A stretch of DNA of 64,000 nt from Burkholderiales bacterium (lineage in GTDB: Bacteria; Pseudomonadota; Gammaproteobacteria; Burkholderiales; JABEVD01), in contig JAIELG010000028.1 in the NCBI GenBank assembly GCA_019753155.1, positions 21,805-85,804 of the forward strand. Reading direction: 5' to 3'. Position 1 is the first letter of the stretch, and every line of letters begins with the position of its first letter. This document shows, one piece after another, positions 46,158 through 59,292 of the stretch. Position numbers and translations under genes: made by a program. Under the pieces are notes generated by a model. That model was not told where the DNA came from. It searched no databases and was given only the letters and a program-made list of their open reading frames with translations.

Positions 46158-47234
46158 ATGAAGTCCGACAGCGATGTTGCGGCTTGGGTGGCGTTGGGTT
46201 CGATTCCGGGGTTGGGTGGCGAGTTTTTCAGGAAGCTGCTTGCTGTTTTTGGAGATCCGCAAAGGGTTTTGAATGCCGGCAAAGGTGATCTCGAAAAAGT
46301 CGTCAATCGTTCGCTTGCCGCGAAAATCCTGCTTGGACCTGACGAGCGCATAGTTGAAATTGCGCTGAAATGGCTCGCCGATCCCGCTAATGGCATCGTC
46401 ACGCTTGCCGACAGCGAGTATCCCCGTCCGCTTCTGAATATTCCCGATCCGCCCCCGCTTTTGTATTTGAAAGGAAAACGCGCCCTGCTCGGGAAAAGAA
46501 GCTTTGCTATTGTCGGAAGCCGGAATGCGACGCCCCAGGGCGTGGAAAATGCGCAATCCTTTGCCCGTGTCCTGAGCGATTCGGGTTTGTGCATCATCAG
46601 CGGCCTTGCGCTCGGGATCGATGCTGCGGCCCATAAGGGCGCACTGGCGGGTGCATCCAGCAGCATGGCCGTTGTTGGAACCGGGCTGGATGTCGTGTAC
46701 CCTGCGAGGAATCGCGATCTGGCTCGTGAACTGGAAACGAAGGGACTGCTTGTTTCGGAGTTTCCCTTGGGAACGCCGCCACTGGGAACCAATTTCCCCC
46801 GGCGCAACCGCATCATCAGCGGCCTTTCTCTCGGATGCCTGATCGTCGAGGCCGGGATCAGGAGCGGGTCGCTGATTACGGCAAGACACGCTGCGGAACA
46901 GGGAAGGGATGTGTTCGCCATTCCCGGATCGATTCATTCCCCGCTCTCGAAGGGGCCGCATCGATTGATCAAGGAAGGGGCGAAGCTGGTTGAAAGCGCG
47001 CAAGACATTCTCGAGGAGCTGGGGCTTCCCGCCGTAGTTTCGTTCGATGATCCCGGGATCGATTCCGATCCCGCGAAATTGCTCGAGCAGATGGGTTTCG
47101 ATCTCATTGATCTGGATACGCTTTGCCTGAGAACGGGCTGGACGCCGCAAATCATTTCGGCGCGGCTCCTGGATCTCGAAATTGCAGGGTTCATAAAGGG
47201 TGTCGACGGGGGAATGTACCAGAGAGTGCATTAA
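46158..47234 (+). CDS. dprA: DNA-processing protein DprA
   Basis: Product of 358 residues that loads RecA on single-stranded DNA in natural transformation. The Rossmann-like core has FAIVGSRNATPQG, SGLALGIDAAAHKGAL and FPLGTPPLGTNFPRRNRIISGLS; a winged-helix domain follows at the C terminus. It starts six bases after the LysM gene stop. Confidence 0.96.
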   Translation: MKSDSDVAAWVALGSIPGLGGEFFRKLLAVFGDPQRVLNAGKGDLEKVVNRSLAAKILLGPDERIVEIALKWLADPANGIVTLADSEYPRPLLNIPDPPPLLYLKGKRALLGKRSFAIVGSRNATPQGVENAQSFARVLSDSGLCIISGLALGIDAAAHKGALAGASSSMAVVGTGLDVVYPARNRDLARELETKGLLVSEFPLGTPPLGTNFPRRNRIISGLSLGCLIVEAGIRSGSLITARHAAEQGRDVFAIPGSIHSPLSKGPHRLIKEGAKLVESAQDILEELGLPAVVSFDDPGIDSDPAKLLEQMGFDLIDLDTLCLRTGWTPQIISARLLDLEIAGFIKGVDGGMYQRVH

Positions 47235-47298
47235 TTTTCTTGCCCTCTCCTGCGTTTGTTTCTATGATCCACGAATCTTCGTACTTATTCACTTTCTG

Positions 47299-49869
47299 AT
47301 GTCATCCAACCTGCTCATAGTCGAATCGCCATCCAAAGCCAAGACTTTAAAAAAGTATCTTGGCAAGGATTTCGAAATTCTCGCCAGCTTCGGCCATGTT
47401 CGTGACCTTGTTCCGAAACAGGGCGCTGTGGACCCTGACAATAAATTTGCCATGGACTACCAGCTCATAGAGCGAAACGCCAAGCATGTGGATGAAATAA
47501 TCAAGGCAGCCGCCGGGGCTGACCAGATTTATCTGGCGACCGACCCTGATCGCGAGGGGGAGGCGATTGCATGGCATATTTCCGAAATCCTGGCTACCAA
47601 ACCCAAACTCAAGGCTAAGCCAATCAGGCGAGTGGCTTTTTACGAAATCACCGAATCCGCAGTCAAGAATGCGATTGCCAATCCGCGGGATATTTCCATG
47701 CCGCTGGTCAATGCACAGCAGGCAAGGCGCGCCCTGGATTATCTGGTCGGGTTCAATCTCTCCCCGCTGCTTTGGCGCAAGGTTCGTCCAGGACTCTCCG
47801 CAGGCCGCGTTCAAAGTCCGGCATTGCGCCTGATAACCGAAAGGGAACTGGAGATTCAGGGTTTCAAGGCGCAGGAATACTGGACTATCCATCTCGATAG
47901 CCATAAGGGCGCGGATGCCTTCAGCGCGCGTCTCTTTCAATATCGGGGGGAAAAGCTCAAGCAATTCGACATTGCAAACGAAGCGCGTGAGCGGGAGATT
48001 GTTTCCGACTTCATGTCCGGCGGTGAAATTTCCGGAAAGATCGTCACTGTCGAGCGCAAGCGCAAGCTACGCTATGCAGCGCCCCCGTTCACCACCTCGA
48101 CATTGCAACAGGAGGCCGTCCGCAAGCTTGGCATGACGACCGACAGGGCCATGCGCATTGCCCAGCAGCTTTATGAAGGCATCGATATCGGCGGCGCGAC
48201 CGTGGGTTTGATCACATACATGAGGACGGACTCTCTGTCGCTTGCGAACGAGGCTGTTCAGGAAATCAGGGATTATGTCGGCAAGTCCTTCGACCGGGAG
48301 TATTTGCCGCAGAAGCCTGTTGTTTACAAAAGCAAGATAAAAAATGCCCAGGAAGCGCACGAGGCGATCCGTCCCACATCGATACTCAGGGCGCCGGAGA
48401 GTCTCTCGAAATTTTTGAATCCGGATCAATTCAGGCTTTACGAGATTATCTGGAAAAGAACCCTTGCTTCCCAGATGTCTCCGGCGCAATTCGATACGGT
48501 GAGCTTGGATATTGCCGTGGCGCATCCTGATTCCCTGTTCAGGGCGACTGGGCAAACTCTTGTTTTTCCAGGGTTTATTGCGGTGTACCGGGAAGGGGTC
48601 GATGACGAGGAAGAGTCCGCCGAGGGGAAGCTGCCCCAACTCGAACCGGGCGAATCCGTTCCGGTCGACAAATTGTTCGGCGAACAGCATTTTACTCAAC
48701 CGCCTCCGCGGTACAGCGAGGCTTCGCTGGTCAAGACGCTCGAAGAGTTCGGAATCGGCAGGCCGTCGACCTATGCTTCGATCATATCGACGCTTCTGGA
48801 CCGGGAATACGTTACCCTCGACAAGAAACGGTTCATCCCCACCGATGTGGGATATGTCGTCAATCGCTTCCTGACCGAGCATTTCGCCTCTTATCTGAAT
48901 TACGATTTCACCGCGAATCTGGAAGATCAGCTCGATTCCGTCTCGGCGGGCAGTCGCGACTGGATTCCCCTGCTCGAAGATTTCTGGGGAGGATTCTCGG
49001 CCCTGATCGAGGAGAAGAAAAACATTTCGAGGAAGGATGTCACCCAGGAAATTCTGGACGAAGCGTGCCCGAAATGCGGGAAACCGCTTTGCACCAGACT
49101 CGGAAGGCGGGGCCGGTTCATCGGATGCAGCGCTTTTCCAGAGTGCGATTACACCCGAAATATGGGCGACGAAGAAGATTCATCCGGGAATGAGCCGCAA
49201 ATACTGGGGCTCGACGAGGCATCAGGGCTGCCTGTGTTGCTCCTGAAGGGGCCGTATGGACATTACCTGCAAATCGGAGAGACGGGCGAAGGGAAGAAGC
49301 CGAAACGGGTATCCTGGCCCAAGGAAATCCCGGTTGCATCCGCGAGCATGGATATCGCAGGCCAGTTGCTTTCGCTTCCCAGGGAAGTCGGTCTGCATCC
49401 TGATACTGGAAAGAAAATCGTCGCGAATATCGGCCGTTTCGGCCCCTATGTCAACCATGACGGCGCATTCAAGTCCATTCCCAAGAATGAAAGCGTTTTT
49501 ACCATAGATCTCGAACGGGCGGTTGCCTTGCTTGCTGAAGCGAAAGTCGACAGGAATCTGCTCAGGGAACTGGGGGTCCATCCCGACGGCAAGCCGGTCG
49601 GGGTCTACAGCGGAAGGTATGGCCCCTACGTCAAGCATGGACGGGACAATGCGAAGATCCCGTCCGGGATGGATGCCGATACGGTGACGCTGGAGGCGGC
49701 ATTGGAAGCCTTGTCTCTCAAGGCGGAAAAGCCCGCCAAGGGCAGGAAGACGCCTGCAAAAAAACCTGAAGCAAAAAAACCCGCTGCGAAGAAAGCTGCG
49801 GCCAAGCCCAGAGCGGCTGCGAAAAAGACTGCGAGCGAACCTGCGGCAGGAAAAAAGGTCGCTGGGTAA
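47299..49869 (+). CDS. topA: DNA topoisomerase I
   Basis: Type IA topoisomerase of 856 residues that relaxes negative supercoils. Toprim domain (LLIVESPSKAKTLKKYLG, TDPDREGEAIAWH), active tyrosine in GLITYMRTDS, one clear zinc ribbon (CPKCGKPLC...CSAFPEC), two further Topo I C-terminal repeats (RFGPYVNHDG, RYGPYVKHGR) and a Lys/Ala-rich tail. The ATG at 47299 matches the family start; an upstream in-frame ATG would overlap dprA. Confidence 0.96.
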   Translation: MSSNLLIVESPSKAKTLKKYLGKDFEILASFGHVRDLVPKQGAVDPDNKFAMDYQLIERNAKHVDEIIKAAAGADQIYLATDPDREGEAIAWHISEILATKPKLKAKPIRRVAFYEITESAVKNAIANPRDISMPLVNAQQARRALDYLVGFNLSPLLWRKVRPGLSAGRVQSPALRLITERELEIQGFKAQEYWTIHLDSHKGADAFSARLFQYRGEKLKQFDIANEAREREIVSDFMSGGEISGKIVTVERKRKLRYAAPPFTTSTLQQEAVRKLGMTTDRAMRIAQQLYEGIDIGGATVGLITYMRTDSLSLANEAVQEIRDYVGKSFDREYLPQKPVVYKSKIKNAQEAHEAIRPTSILRAPESLSKFLNPDQFRLYEIIWKRTLASQMSPAQFDTVSLDIAVAHPDSLFRATGQTLVFPGFIAVYREGVDDEEESAEGKLPQLEPGESVPVDKLFGEQHFTQPPPRYSEASLVKTLEEFGIGRPSTYASIISTLLDREYVTLDKKRFIPTDVGYVVNRFLTEHFASYLNYDFTANLEDQLDSVSAGSRDWIPLLEDFWGGFSALIEEKKNISRKDVTQEILDEACPKCGKPLCTRLGRRGRFIGCSAFPECDYTRNMGDEEDSSGNEPQILGLDEASGLPVLLLKGPYGHYLQIGETGEGKKPKRVSWPKEIPVASASMDIAGQLLSLPREVGLHPDTGKKIVANIGRFGPYVNHDGAFKSIPKNESVFTIDLERAVALLAEAKVDRNLLRELGVHPDGKPVGVYSGRYGPYVKHGRDNAKIPSGMDADTVTLEAALEALSLKAEKPAKGRKTPAKKPEAKKPAAKKAAAKPRAAAKKTASEPAAGKKVAG

Positions 49870-49872
49870 GCT

Positions 49873-50283
49873 TCAGGCCGGATATTCCGCGTATCGGGGC
49901 AATGCGTCGCCATCGCAGGACCAGTCCGATCTTGAGTCCCAGAATATGCGCGCCTGGGGTCGTATCGGAGCCTCGCTGTCAAGAGAGCCGGCCGGAATCA
50001 CTACGGCGTTTATTTCAGGAACGATGCGCGCGACGGCACTGCCGCAGTTGCTACAGAACTGCCGGGAAAACCGCTTGGCTTGTGGCACCTTGTAATGCTT
50101 GAGCAGGGTTTCGCCTTGTGTAAAATCTAGCGTCGCATTCATCATCATCAGGTTGGTTGCATGCCCGGTTCCCGTTGCCTTGCGGCAGCGCCGGCAATGA
50201 CAGTGGTAGAAGCGTTGTGGGTCGCCTGTCACTTCGTAATTTATGGAACCGCACAGGCAGCTCCCCTTGAGCGTGATTGACAT
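49873..50283 (-). CDS. GFA/CENP-V family protein
   Basis: Product of 136 residues with the Cys-rich zinc motifs of the glutathione-dependent formaldehyde-activating fold: GSCLCGSINYEV, HCHCRRCRKATG and FCSNCGSAV. Substrate unknown; many members are not formaldehyde enzymes. ATG at 50283 places the Cys motif correctly. It is convergent with topA, three bases apart. Confidence 0.9.
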   Translation of the reverse strand: MSITLKGSCLCGSINYEVTGDPQRFYHCHCRRCRKATGTGHATNLMMMNATLDFTQGETLLKHYKVPQAKRFSRQFCSNCGSAVARIVPEINAVVIPAGSLDSEAPIRPQARIFWDSRSDWSCDGDALPRYAEYPA

Positions 50284-50500
50284 ATATTTCCTGTTTGGCG
50301 CGAGGTCTTCCATTGTCGCATATTTCTTGTCATACGAAAGACCTGATAATCATCTAAGGCCTCTTGCGATGCTGAATCGGGGGCGGGAAGTTGAGGCGTT
50401 GAAAAAGTCTTTTACCGGAATTTAGGGCCGGAGATTCCTCACATACGTTCGGAATGACTAAGGCTAACACGCTACTTCGAATAGACTGATTAGCAAGCAG

Positions 50501-50519
50501 CCCCCGGCCTGATCGGGGG
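50501..50519 (-). terminator. Terminator-like hairpin after gyrB
   Basis: Six-base stem CCCCCG/CGGGGG with a seven-base loop, 17 bases past the gyrB stop. There is no T-run, so it is a weak or Rho-assisted site at best. Confidence 0.35.
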
Positions 50520-50535
50520 GAACGCTCATGTTTGT

Positions 50536-52938
<2,403 letters not shown>

Positions 52939-54045
52939 TTAAATTCGCATTGGCATGACGACATATTTGAAGTCATCCTTTCCGGGTATGGAGATGAGTA
53001 TGCTGCTGCTTGAATCCGCAAATGCGCAGTCCATGGATTCTTCGTTAAGATTCGTCAGGATATCCAGCAAATAAGTGATATTGAAGCCGATATCGAGAGG
53101 ACTGCCGCTGTATTCGATGTCGAAGTCTTCCTGAGCTTCTTCCTGCTCGGTATTGGTGCAAATGATGCGAAGATTCTTTTCGGTGATGACGAGGCGAACG
53201 CCGCGGATTTTTTCATTGGACAGAATCGATGCGCGCTGTAGTGCCTGAAGCAGGGGAATTCTGCCTATGCTCAATTTCTGGTGATAATTTACCGGAATGA
53301 CCTTGGTGTAATCCGGGAACTTCCCATCGACGACTTTGGAGATTACGGTCACATTCGAAAACTCGAACCGCACCTGGTTTTGAAGGATTTCCAGGGACAA
53401 TTCCTCGTCGCTGTCTGTCAGAAGTTTAGAGAGTTCGAGAACGGTTTTTCTGGGCAGGATCACTTCCTGTTTTTCATACTCGCGGCCCAGGCTGCCGCTG
53501 GCGAAGGCCAGCCTGTGGCCGTCGGTGGCCACGACCTTGATGAGGCTGCCTTCGATGATGAGAAGAAGTCCGTTCAGGTAATAGCGGATGTCCTGTTGCG
53601 CCATAGCGTACTGAACCAGGGCCAGCAGATCTTTCAATTGTTTCTGGCTGATGGTGAGCTTTCCGTTCACCGCCTCGCCTTCGGCAAGCCTCGGGAAGTC
53701 TTCCGCAGGCAGGGTTTGCAAATTGAACCGGCTGTGACCCGCCTTGACCTGGAGCCTGCTGTCCTGCATTTCAAGGCTGACGCTCGTGTTGTCAGGCAGG
53801 GATCTGAGAATGTCCTGAAGCTTTTTCGCGCCCACCGTGACCGAAGCCGGCTGCCCGTTGTTTTCGCTTGGCGTGGACGATGTGATCTGTATCTCGAGGT
53901 CGGTGGCGGCAAATGAAATTGCTCCGCCATTTTTTTCGATCAGAACGTTGGCAAGTATGGGCAGTGTGTGCCGCCTTTCGACCACACCTGTCACGGATTG
54001 AAGCGGCTTTAGCAGCAATTCCCTGTTGGCTTTGATGAGTAGCAT
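52939..54045 (-). CDS. dnaN: DNA polymerase III beta sliding clamp
   Basis: Product of 368 residues with the three-fold clamp architecture; recognisable stretches are TGVVERRHTLPILANVLIE, VATDGHRLAFA and the C-terminal YVVMPMRI. It is 16 bases downstream of dnaA. dnaA-dnaN-gyrB is the classic origin gene order (recF is missing). Confidence 0.98.
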   Translation of the reverse strand: MLLIKANRELLLKPLQSVTGVVERRHTLPILANVLIEKNGGAISFAATDLEIQITSSTPSENNGQPASVTVGAKKLQDILRSLPDNTSVSLEMQDSRLQVKAGHSRFNLQTLPAEDFPRLAEGEAVNGKLTISQKQLKDLLALVQYAMAQQDIRYYLNGLLLIIEGSLIKVVATDGHRLAFASGSLGREYEKQEVILPRKTVLELSKLLTDSDEELSLEILQNQVRFEFSNVTVISKVVDGKFPDYTKVIPVNYHQKLSIGRIPLLQALQRASILSNEKIRGVRLVITEKNLRIICTNTEQEEAQEDFDIEYSGSPLDIGFNITYLLDILTNLNEESMDCAFADSSSSILISIPGKDDFKYVVMPMRI

Positions 54046-54061
54046 GATTTCCTAACCCGAA

Positions 54062-55396
54062 TTAATTTCTTAAAATTTGGAGAAGCGTGTTGAATTCTCT
54101 CGCGATTTCAGGATTTGTCGACTTGAGTTCCACGATTTTCCGACAGGCATGCAGGACCGTCGTGTGGTCGCGCCCCCCGAAGGCATCGCCTATATCCGGG
54201 AGACTCAGTTGCGTCAATTCCTTGGTCAGCGCCATCGCCATTTGGCGTGGCCTTGCAAGCACGCGCGTCCGTTTCTTCGAATACATCTCCGCAACCTTGA
54301 TTTTATAGTAATCCGCAACGGTCTTTTGAATATTTTCGATTGAAACCTGCCTGTTTTGCACTGCCAGAAGATCTTTTAGCGCTTCTTTGGCCAATTCCAG
54401 CGTAACCGAGTGGCCGGAAAAGCGGCAATAGGCAAAAACGCGCTTCAATGCACCTTCGAGTTCCCTGATATTGGAGCGGATATGCTTTGCAATGAAAAAG
54501 GCTACGCTCTCGCCGAGCTCCATGTTTTCCATCTCCGCTTTTTTCAGCAAAATCGCAACGCGCATTTCGAGTTCGGGCGGCTCGACCGCAACGGTAAGTC
54601 CCCACCCGAAGCGGGAGATGAGGCGGTCTTCGACCCCGGAGATTTCTTTCGGATAAGTGTCGCAGGTGATGATGACCTGCTTGCGGGAATCGACCAGCGC
54701 ATTAAAGGCATAGAAAAACTCTTCCTGGGTCCTGGCCTTGCCGCTGAAAAACTGGATGTCGTCGATCAGAAGCAGGTCGAGCGAGTGGTAGTACTGTTTG
54801 AAATCATCGAAAGCCTTGTGGCGATAGGCTTTGACGACATCGGACACGTATTGTTCCGCATGTGTGTACCGTATCCGTGCATCCGGGTGCCGGTCATGGA
54901 CAAGATTGCCTATCGCCTGTATGAGATGGGTTTTTCCCAGACCCACCCCGCCGTAAATGAAAAGTGGGTTGTACGCCAAACCCGGATTTTCGGCAATCTG
55001 GATTGCGGCGGCTCTTGCCAGTTGATTCGCTTTCCCGGTTACGAAATTGTCGAAAGTGAATGACGGGTTGAGCCGGCTCTGATCCCGAAGCGAATGCTTG
55101 CTCTCGGTCTGTGGGGCAGGAGTCAGCGGGGTGGGCCTGACGGCAGGCGAGGCGCTGTCAACGCTTACCAGGTCGAAATTGACGGGCTTCCCGAAAAACT
55201 CTTCGGCCATTTGTTCGATTCTGGGTAAAAACCGATCCTTGACCCAGAGCATGACGAAGGGGCTGGGCGTGACCAACGCAAACGAGTCCCCCGCCAATTC
55301 CAACCTCAATGGCTTTATCCAGGTATTGAACTGCTGAGCGGTCAGTTCACTTTTGAATCGCTCGAGGCAGGCGTGCCAGAATTTATCCATAGGCAT
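54062..55396 (-). CDS. dnaA: Chromosomal replication initiator DnaA
   Basis: Product of 444 residues: N-terminal DnaB-interaction domain ([21 protein letters not shown]), variable linker, AAA+ domain ([22 protein letters not shown]) and C-terminal DNA-binding signature [15 protein letters not shown] at 55396 or 55390 (MPM) are both possible. A near-consensus DnaA box (TTATCCATA, 55383-55391) overlaps the start and may serve autoregulation. Confidence 0.98.
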   Translation of the reverse strand: MPMDKFWHACLERFKSELTAQQFNTWIKPLRLELAGDSFALVTPSPFVMLWVKDRFLPRIEQMAEEFFGKPVNFDLVSVDSASPAVRPTPLTPAPQTESKHSLRDQSRLNPSFTFDNFVTGKANQLARAAAIQIAENPGLAYNPLFIYGGVGLGKTHLIQAIGNLVHDRHPDARIRYTHAEQYVSDVVKAYRHKAFDDFKQYYHSLDLLLIDDIQFFSGKARTQEEFFYAFNALVDSRKQVIITCDTYPKEISGVEDRLISRFGWGLTVAVEPPELEMRVAILLKKAEMENMELGESVAFFIAKHIRSNIRELEGALKRVFAYCRFSGHSVTLELAKEALKDLLAVQNRQVSIENIQKTVADYYKIKVAEMYSKKRTRVLARPRQMAMALTKELTQLSLPDIGDAFGGRDHTTVLHACRKIVELKSTNPEIAREFNTLLQILRN

Positions 55397-55571
55397 GATT
55401 TCTATTTACAAACAAATAGATATTGTTATGGGACCGGTGTGGGAATTTACGTATTCTAGCGGGTTTTCTCACACTTATCCACAGCCGGGGCATAAATATG
55501 GAAAAAAAATAGGGTTGACAGAATTGGGGTATACAGGGTGTAATAAGCAGTTTTATCAAGGGAGAGGCATC
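55397..55571. other. oriC: Candidate oriC / dnaA-rpmH divergent region
   Basis: 175 bases between divergent dnaA and rpmH. It contains one perfect DnaA box TTATCCACA (55475-55483) followed by an A-rich tract, and a second near box lies just inside dnaA. Location, divergent genes and nearby parS/parAB make this the expected origin, but a single intergenic consensus box is few for oriC. Confidence 0.5.
55515..55544 (+). promoter_or_regulatory. rpmH promoter
   Basis: TTGACA (55515-55520), 18-base spacer, TGTAAT (55539-55544), 27 bases ahead of the rpmH start. A good sigma-70 match. Confidence 0.65.
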
Positions 55572-55706
55572 ATGAAGCGGACATATCAACCCTCGGTTAC
55601 AAGGCGGAAGCGGACACACGGTTTTCTGGTCAGGATGAAGACCCGTGGTGGTCGTGGCGTGATCAGGGCTCGCCGCGCCAAGGGGCGGGCGAAACTGAGC
55701 GTTTAG
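55572..55706 (+). CDS. rpmH: Ribosomal protein L34
   Basis: Product of 44 residues, [18 protein letters not shown] and the basic tail of bL34. GGGAGAGG ribosome site. First gene of the rpmH-rnpA-yidD-yidC-mnmE-mnmG run. Confidence 0.98.
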   Translation: MKRTYQPSVTRRKRTHGFLVRMKTRGGRGVIRARRAKGRAKLSV

Positions 55707-55728
55707 AGCACAGCAAGTTATTTATTCG

Positions 55729-56082
55729 TTGCCAAGATCGTATCGCTTGCTGCAAGCGGATGAGTTTTCGTCCGTTTTTAGTTTCAGGCGGGCCGTCGCG
55801 GGTGAGTTTTTCCAGGTTCAATTCAAGCCAAACGGCAGGGGACATCCAAGGCTGGGCATGATCGTCTCCAAGAAAACGGAGCGCCTGGCTGTTTACAGGA
55901 ATTTCACGAAACGGATTATTCGTGAATTATTTCGTACCCGTTGCCTTGAAATCAATGGGCTGGATATTGTCGTGAGGCTGCGCAAGCCGTTTCGCGGGGA
56001 TAAATTGATCCAGGTCCGGCAGGAATTGCACGAACTGATTGGCAAGGTGATCGATGTCGCGGTTGTTGATCGGACTGATTAG
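55729..56082 (+). CDS. rnpA: Ribonuclease P protein component
   Basis: Product of 117 residues with the RNase P protein signature region YRNFTKRIIRELFR. It binds the catalytic RNA and the tRNA 5' leader. The start is TTG at 55729, a frequent non-ATG start for rnpA; no ATG fits the N-terminal motif (RSYRLLQADEFSSVF). Confidence 0.93.
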   Translation: MPRSYRLLQADEFSSVFSFRRAVAGEFFQVQFKPNGRGHPRLGMIVSKKTERLAVYRNFTKRIIRELFRTRCLEINGLDIVVRLRKPFRGDKLIQVRQELHELIGKVIDVAVVDRTD

Positions 56083-56263
56083 GCTTTATCAATACGGTTT
56101 GAGCCCGTTTCTGGGGCGCTCGTGCAGGTTTACCCCGACTTGCTCGGAATATGCTTGTCAGGCTTTGAAGAAATATGGACCTTTTAAAGGTATCTGGCTT
56201 GGGGCAAGGCGGATTTCGAGGTGTCACCCATGGCATCCCGGCGGTTATGACCCCATCCCCTGA
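56054..56263 (+). CDS. yidD: Membrane protein insertion efficiency factor YidD
   Basis: Product of 69 residues with LIRLYQYGLSPFLGRSCRFTPTCS, the family hallmark with its cysteines, and HPWHPGGYDP. Overlaps rnpA by 29 bases and precedes yidC, with which it assists membrane protein insertion. Confidence 0.96.
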   Translation: MSRLLIGLIRLYQYGLSPFLGRSCRFTPTCSEYACQALKKYGPFKGIWLGARRISRCHPWHPGGYDPIP

Positions 56264-56287
56264 AGAATAGAATCATGGTGCGGAGTT

Positions 56288-57931
56288 ATGGATAATAAAC
56301 GGCTTGTTGTTTTCATCATTTTTTCCCTGTCCGTTCTGCTGTTATGGCAGAAATGGCAGGGCGAACACAATCCGCCTGTAGCGGCGCAGCAGGCCCAGGG
56401 GCAGGCCGTTACGCCCGATGTGAAGCTGGAAGAGAAATCACTGCCCCAGTCTTCCGGTGCGAAAGCGGTGGATTTGGCAACGGACCTTCAAAAGGGCCAG
56501 ACCATCCTTGTCAGCACCGACGTGATGCAGGTCGGGATCGACACGATAGGCGGGGATTTGCGCAGGCTCGATCTCCTGAAATATCACGACTCGAAAGACC
56601 CGAATAAACCCTATTCCTTCCTGCACAGCGAGGGAGGAAGAATTTACGTCGCGCAGTCCGGATTGATAGGAAGCGGCCTGCCGACCCATAAAACCCTGTA
56701 TGCATCACAGTCGAGCGCATACGATTTGAAACCTGAGGCGGATACGCTTCAGGTTCGTCTTGTCGCGCCTGAAAACGCCGGATTCAAGGTCGAAAAAATC
56801 TATACCTTTCACAGGGGCAGCTATATCATCGACGTGTCTTACGAGATCGGCAATTCCGGCACGGCACCCCTGCATCCCTACGCCTACTTTCAATTGCTGC
56901 GTGATGGGGATGCTCCCGACGGCGACACGAGGTTTGCCAAAACCTATACCGGGGTCGCGGTTTACACGGACAAATCAAAATTCGTAAAGGCCGAATTTCC
57001 AGAAATTGCCAAAGGCAAGACGAATTACCCAACGAACGACAACAACGGCTGGATTGCGATGATTCAGCATTATTTCGTTTCAGCATGGCTGCCGGAAGGA
57101 AAGGTTTCCCGTGAATACTACACCAGGCAATTGGGTGAGAATGTTTATTCCGCAGGCGTGGTCTTGCCGGTAGGGAACATCGAGCCTGGGAAATCCGCCA
57201 AAGTTGCCGTGCCCTTGTACGTCGGACCCCAGGAACAGAATCTTCTGGAAAAACTTGCCCCCGGACTTGACCTCGTTGTCGATTACGGCTGGCTTACCAT
57301 CATAGCAAAGCCGCTATTCTGGGTGCTTTCGCTGTTCTACAAATGGGTCCAGAACTGGGGCGTGGCAATCATATTGCTGACGGTCAGCATCAAGCTGATT
57401 TTTTTCCCGCTCTCTGCGGCAAGCTATAAATCCATGGCGAAGATGAGGGCGGTAGGCCCCAAGCTCCAGGTTCTCAAGGAGCAGTATGGGGACGACAAGC
57501 AGCGCATGAATCAGGCAATGATGGAGCTGTATAAAACGGAGAAAGTGAACCCCTTGGGCGGCTGCCTGCCCATAGCCGTTCAAATCCCGGTATTCATTGC
57601 CCTGTATACAGTGCTGCTCACTACGGTGGAGTTGCGCAATGCACCGTTCATGCTCTGGATACAGGATCTATCCCTGCCGGATCCTTATTATGTCCTGCCG
57701 CTCATCATGGGCGTCACCATGCTGCTGCAGACGAGAATGAATCCCACCCCGCCGGACCCGATCCAGGCGAAAGTCATGCAGATCATGCCGGTGGCTTTCA
57801 GTATATTCTTTTTCTTCTTCCCGGCCGGGCTTGTGCTGTACTGGCTGGTGAATAACATCCTCTCCATCTCTCAACAATGGTATATCACGCGGGCGATTGA
57901 AAAAGAAACATCTGCGCATGCCAAGCGCTGA
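56288..57931 (+). CDS. yidC: Membrane protein insertase YidC
   Basis: Product of 547 residues of the Gram-negative type: N-terminal helix ([17 protein letters not shown]), large periplasmic beta-sandwich (about 30-345) and a five-helix insertase core with the hydrophilic-groove arginine region and [17 protein letters not shown]. Overlaps mnmE by 14 bases. Confidence 0.97.
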   Translation: MDNKRLVVFIIFSLSVLLLWQKWQGEHNPPVAAQQAQGQAVTPDVKLEEKSLPQSSGAKAVDLATDLQKGQTILVSTDVMQVGIDTIGGDLRRLDLLKYHDSKDPNKPYSFLHSEGGRIYVAQSGLIGSGLPTHKTLYASQSSAYDLKPEADTLQVRLVAPENAGFKVEKIYTFHRGSYIIDVSYEIGNSGTAPLHPYAYFQLLRDGDAPDGDTRFAKTYTGVAVYTDKSKFVKAEFPEIAKGKTNYPTNDNNGWIAMIQHYFVSAWLPEGKVSREYYTRQLGENVYSAGVVLPVGNIEPGKSAKVAVPLYVGPQEQNLLEKLAPGLDLVVDYGWLTIIAKPLFWVLSLFYKWVQNWGVAIILLTVSIKLIFFPLSAASYKSMAKMRAVGPKLQVLKEQYGDDKQRMNQAMMELYKTEKVNPLGGCLPIAVQIPVFIALYTVLLTTVELRNAPFMLWIQDLSLPDPYYVLPLIMGVTMLLQTRMNPTPPDPIQAKVMQIMPVAFSIFFFFFPAGLVLYWLVNNILSISQQWYITRAIEKETSAHAKR

Positions 57932-59243
57932 CACCATAGCAGCCATAGCTACCTCCCCCGGGAGAGGGGGGGTCGGAGTGGTGCGGGTTTCCGGGGGTGG
58001 CGTGGAAGCGCTGATGTTCGGAATTCTGGGGAAAGCCCTCGAACCCAGGACCGCGACCTTGTGCAGATTCTTCGATGAAGCGGGCGGCGCGATCGATTTC
58101 GGCATCGCCCTGTATTTTCGGAGTCCCCATTCCTACACGGGAGAGGATGTTCTGGAATTGCAGGGGCATGGCGGACGGGTTGTCCTCAACATGCTGCTTG
58201 AGCGCTGCGTCGCGCTTGGAGCAAGACTTGCCGAACCGGGGGAGTTCACCCGCCGTGCTTTCCTCAATGATAAAATCGATCTCGCCCAGGCCGAGAGCGT
58301 CGCTGACCTGATCGACGCGGCCACTCAACGTGCCGCAAGAAGCGCCGTGAGTTCGCTGCAGGGAGAATTCTCTAAAAGAATCCACGGTCTGGTGAGCGCC
58401 CTTGTCAATTTGCGCATGCTGGTTGAGGCGACGCTGGATTTTCCGGAAGAAGATCTCGACTACCTCGAGGCGAATGATGCGGCAGGGCAATTGGAGGAAA
58501 TCAGGGCTCACCTGAAAAGCGTGATGGATGCGGCTCGGCAAGGCAACATGCTGCGTGCCGGCGTACATGTCGTGCTCGCAGGCCGGCCCAATGTCGGAAA
58601 GTCCAGCCTGCTCAATCGACTGGCAGGCGACGAGGTGGCGATCGTGACCGAAATCCCCGGAACAACGCGGGATGTCATTAGGCAGTCCATCGAAGTGGAA
58701 GGCGTGCCTATGCATATCATCGACACAGCCGGTCTGAGGGAGTCCGACGATCCTGTCGAGAAGATAGGCATTGAGCGAACAAGGCAGGCCATCGGAAAGT
58801 CGGATTTGATTCTTTACTTGGCGGACAGCGTCACGGGTCTGGGCGACGAAGACGGAAAAATTCTTGCCGACTTGCCCGATCTGCCGAAAGTGATCGTTTA
58901 CAACAAGATCGATCTGACCGGAGCGTTGCCGGGAATCGCGGAAGACGAGGCCGTTTATCTTTCCGCAAAAACAGGGGAGGGTGTCGATCTCCTCAAAAGG
59001 AAGCTTCTTGAGCGCGTCTCCTGGCAGCCGCTCGGCGAAGATCAGTTCATGGCAAGGCAGCGCCATGTGTCTGCCCTAGCCGATGCCGAGGCGTGTCTGG
59101 CGCGCGCGCAGGCGGACGTTCAGCCGGAAATTTTCGCGGAAGATTTGAGGCTGGCGCAGGCGGCACTCTCGAACATTACCGGGGAATTCAGCTCCGAGGA
59201 TCTCCTCGGTGAAATCTTTTCGAGATTCTGCATAGGCAAGTAG
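57918..59243 (+). CDS. mnmE: tRNA modification GTPase MnmE
   Basis: Product of 441 residues: N-terminal folate-binding domain ([22 protein letters not shown]), helical domain and inserted G domain ([28 protein letters not shown]), ending in the catalytic C-terminal motif FCIGK. With MnmG it makes cmnm5U at tRNA wobble uridines. ATG at 57918 fits the family start. Confidence 0.97.
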   Translation: MPSADTIAAIATSPGRGGVGVVRVSGGGVEALMFGILGKALEPRTATLCRFFDEAGGAIDFGIALYFRSPHSYTGEDVLELQGHGGRVVLNMLLERCVALGARLAEPGEFTRRAFLNDKIDLAQAESVADLIDAATQRAARSAVSSLQGEFSKRIHGLVSALVNLRMLVEATLDFPEEDLDYLEANDAAGQLEEIRAHLKSVMDAARQGNMLRAGVHVVLAGRPNVGKSSLLNRLAGDEVAIVTEIPGTTRDVIRQSIEVEGVPMHIIDTAGLRESDDPVEKIGIERTRQAIGKSDLILYLADSVTGLGDEDGKILADLPDLPKVIVYNKIDLTGALPGIAEDEAVYLSAKTGEGVDLLKRKLLERVSWQPLGEDQFMARQRHVSALADAEACLARAQADVQPEIFAEDLRLAQAALSNITGEFSSEDLLGEIFSRFCIGK

Positions 59244-59246
59244 CAA

Positions 59247-59262
59247 TGTTTCACGTGAAACA
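59247..59262. other. parS: parS centromere site (perfect)
   Basis: TGTTTCACGTGAAACA, an exact consensus ParB-binding palindrome, four bases after the mnmE stop. parA and parB lie 2.6 kb downstream. Confidence 0.95.
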
Positions 59263-59292
59263 CGATATCCCGCCCATGAAAAGAGGAGTATC

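Noticed and set aside
49720..49869. Lys/Ala-rich end of topA as a frameshift artefact
   Set aside because: Such basic tails are common in betaproteobacterial TopA and the frame and codon use stay consistent to the stop.
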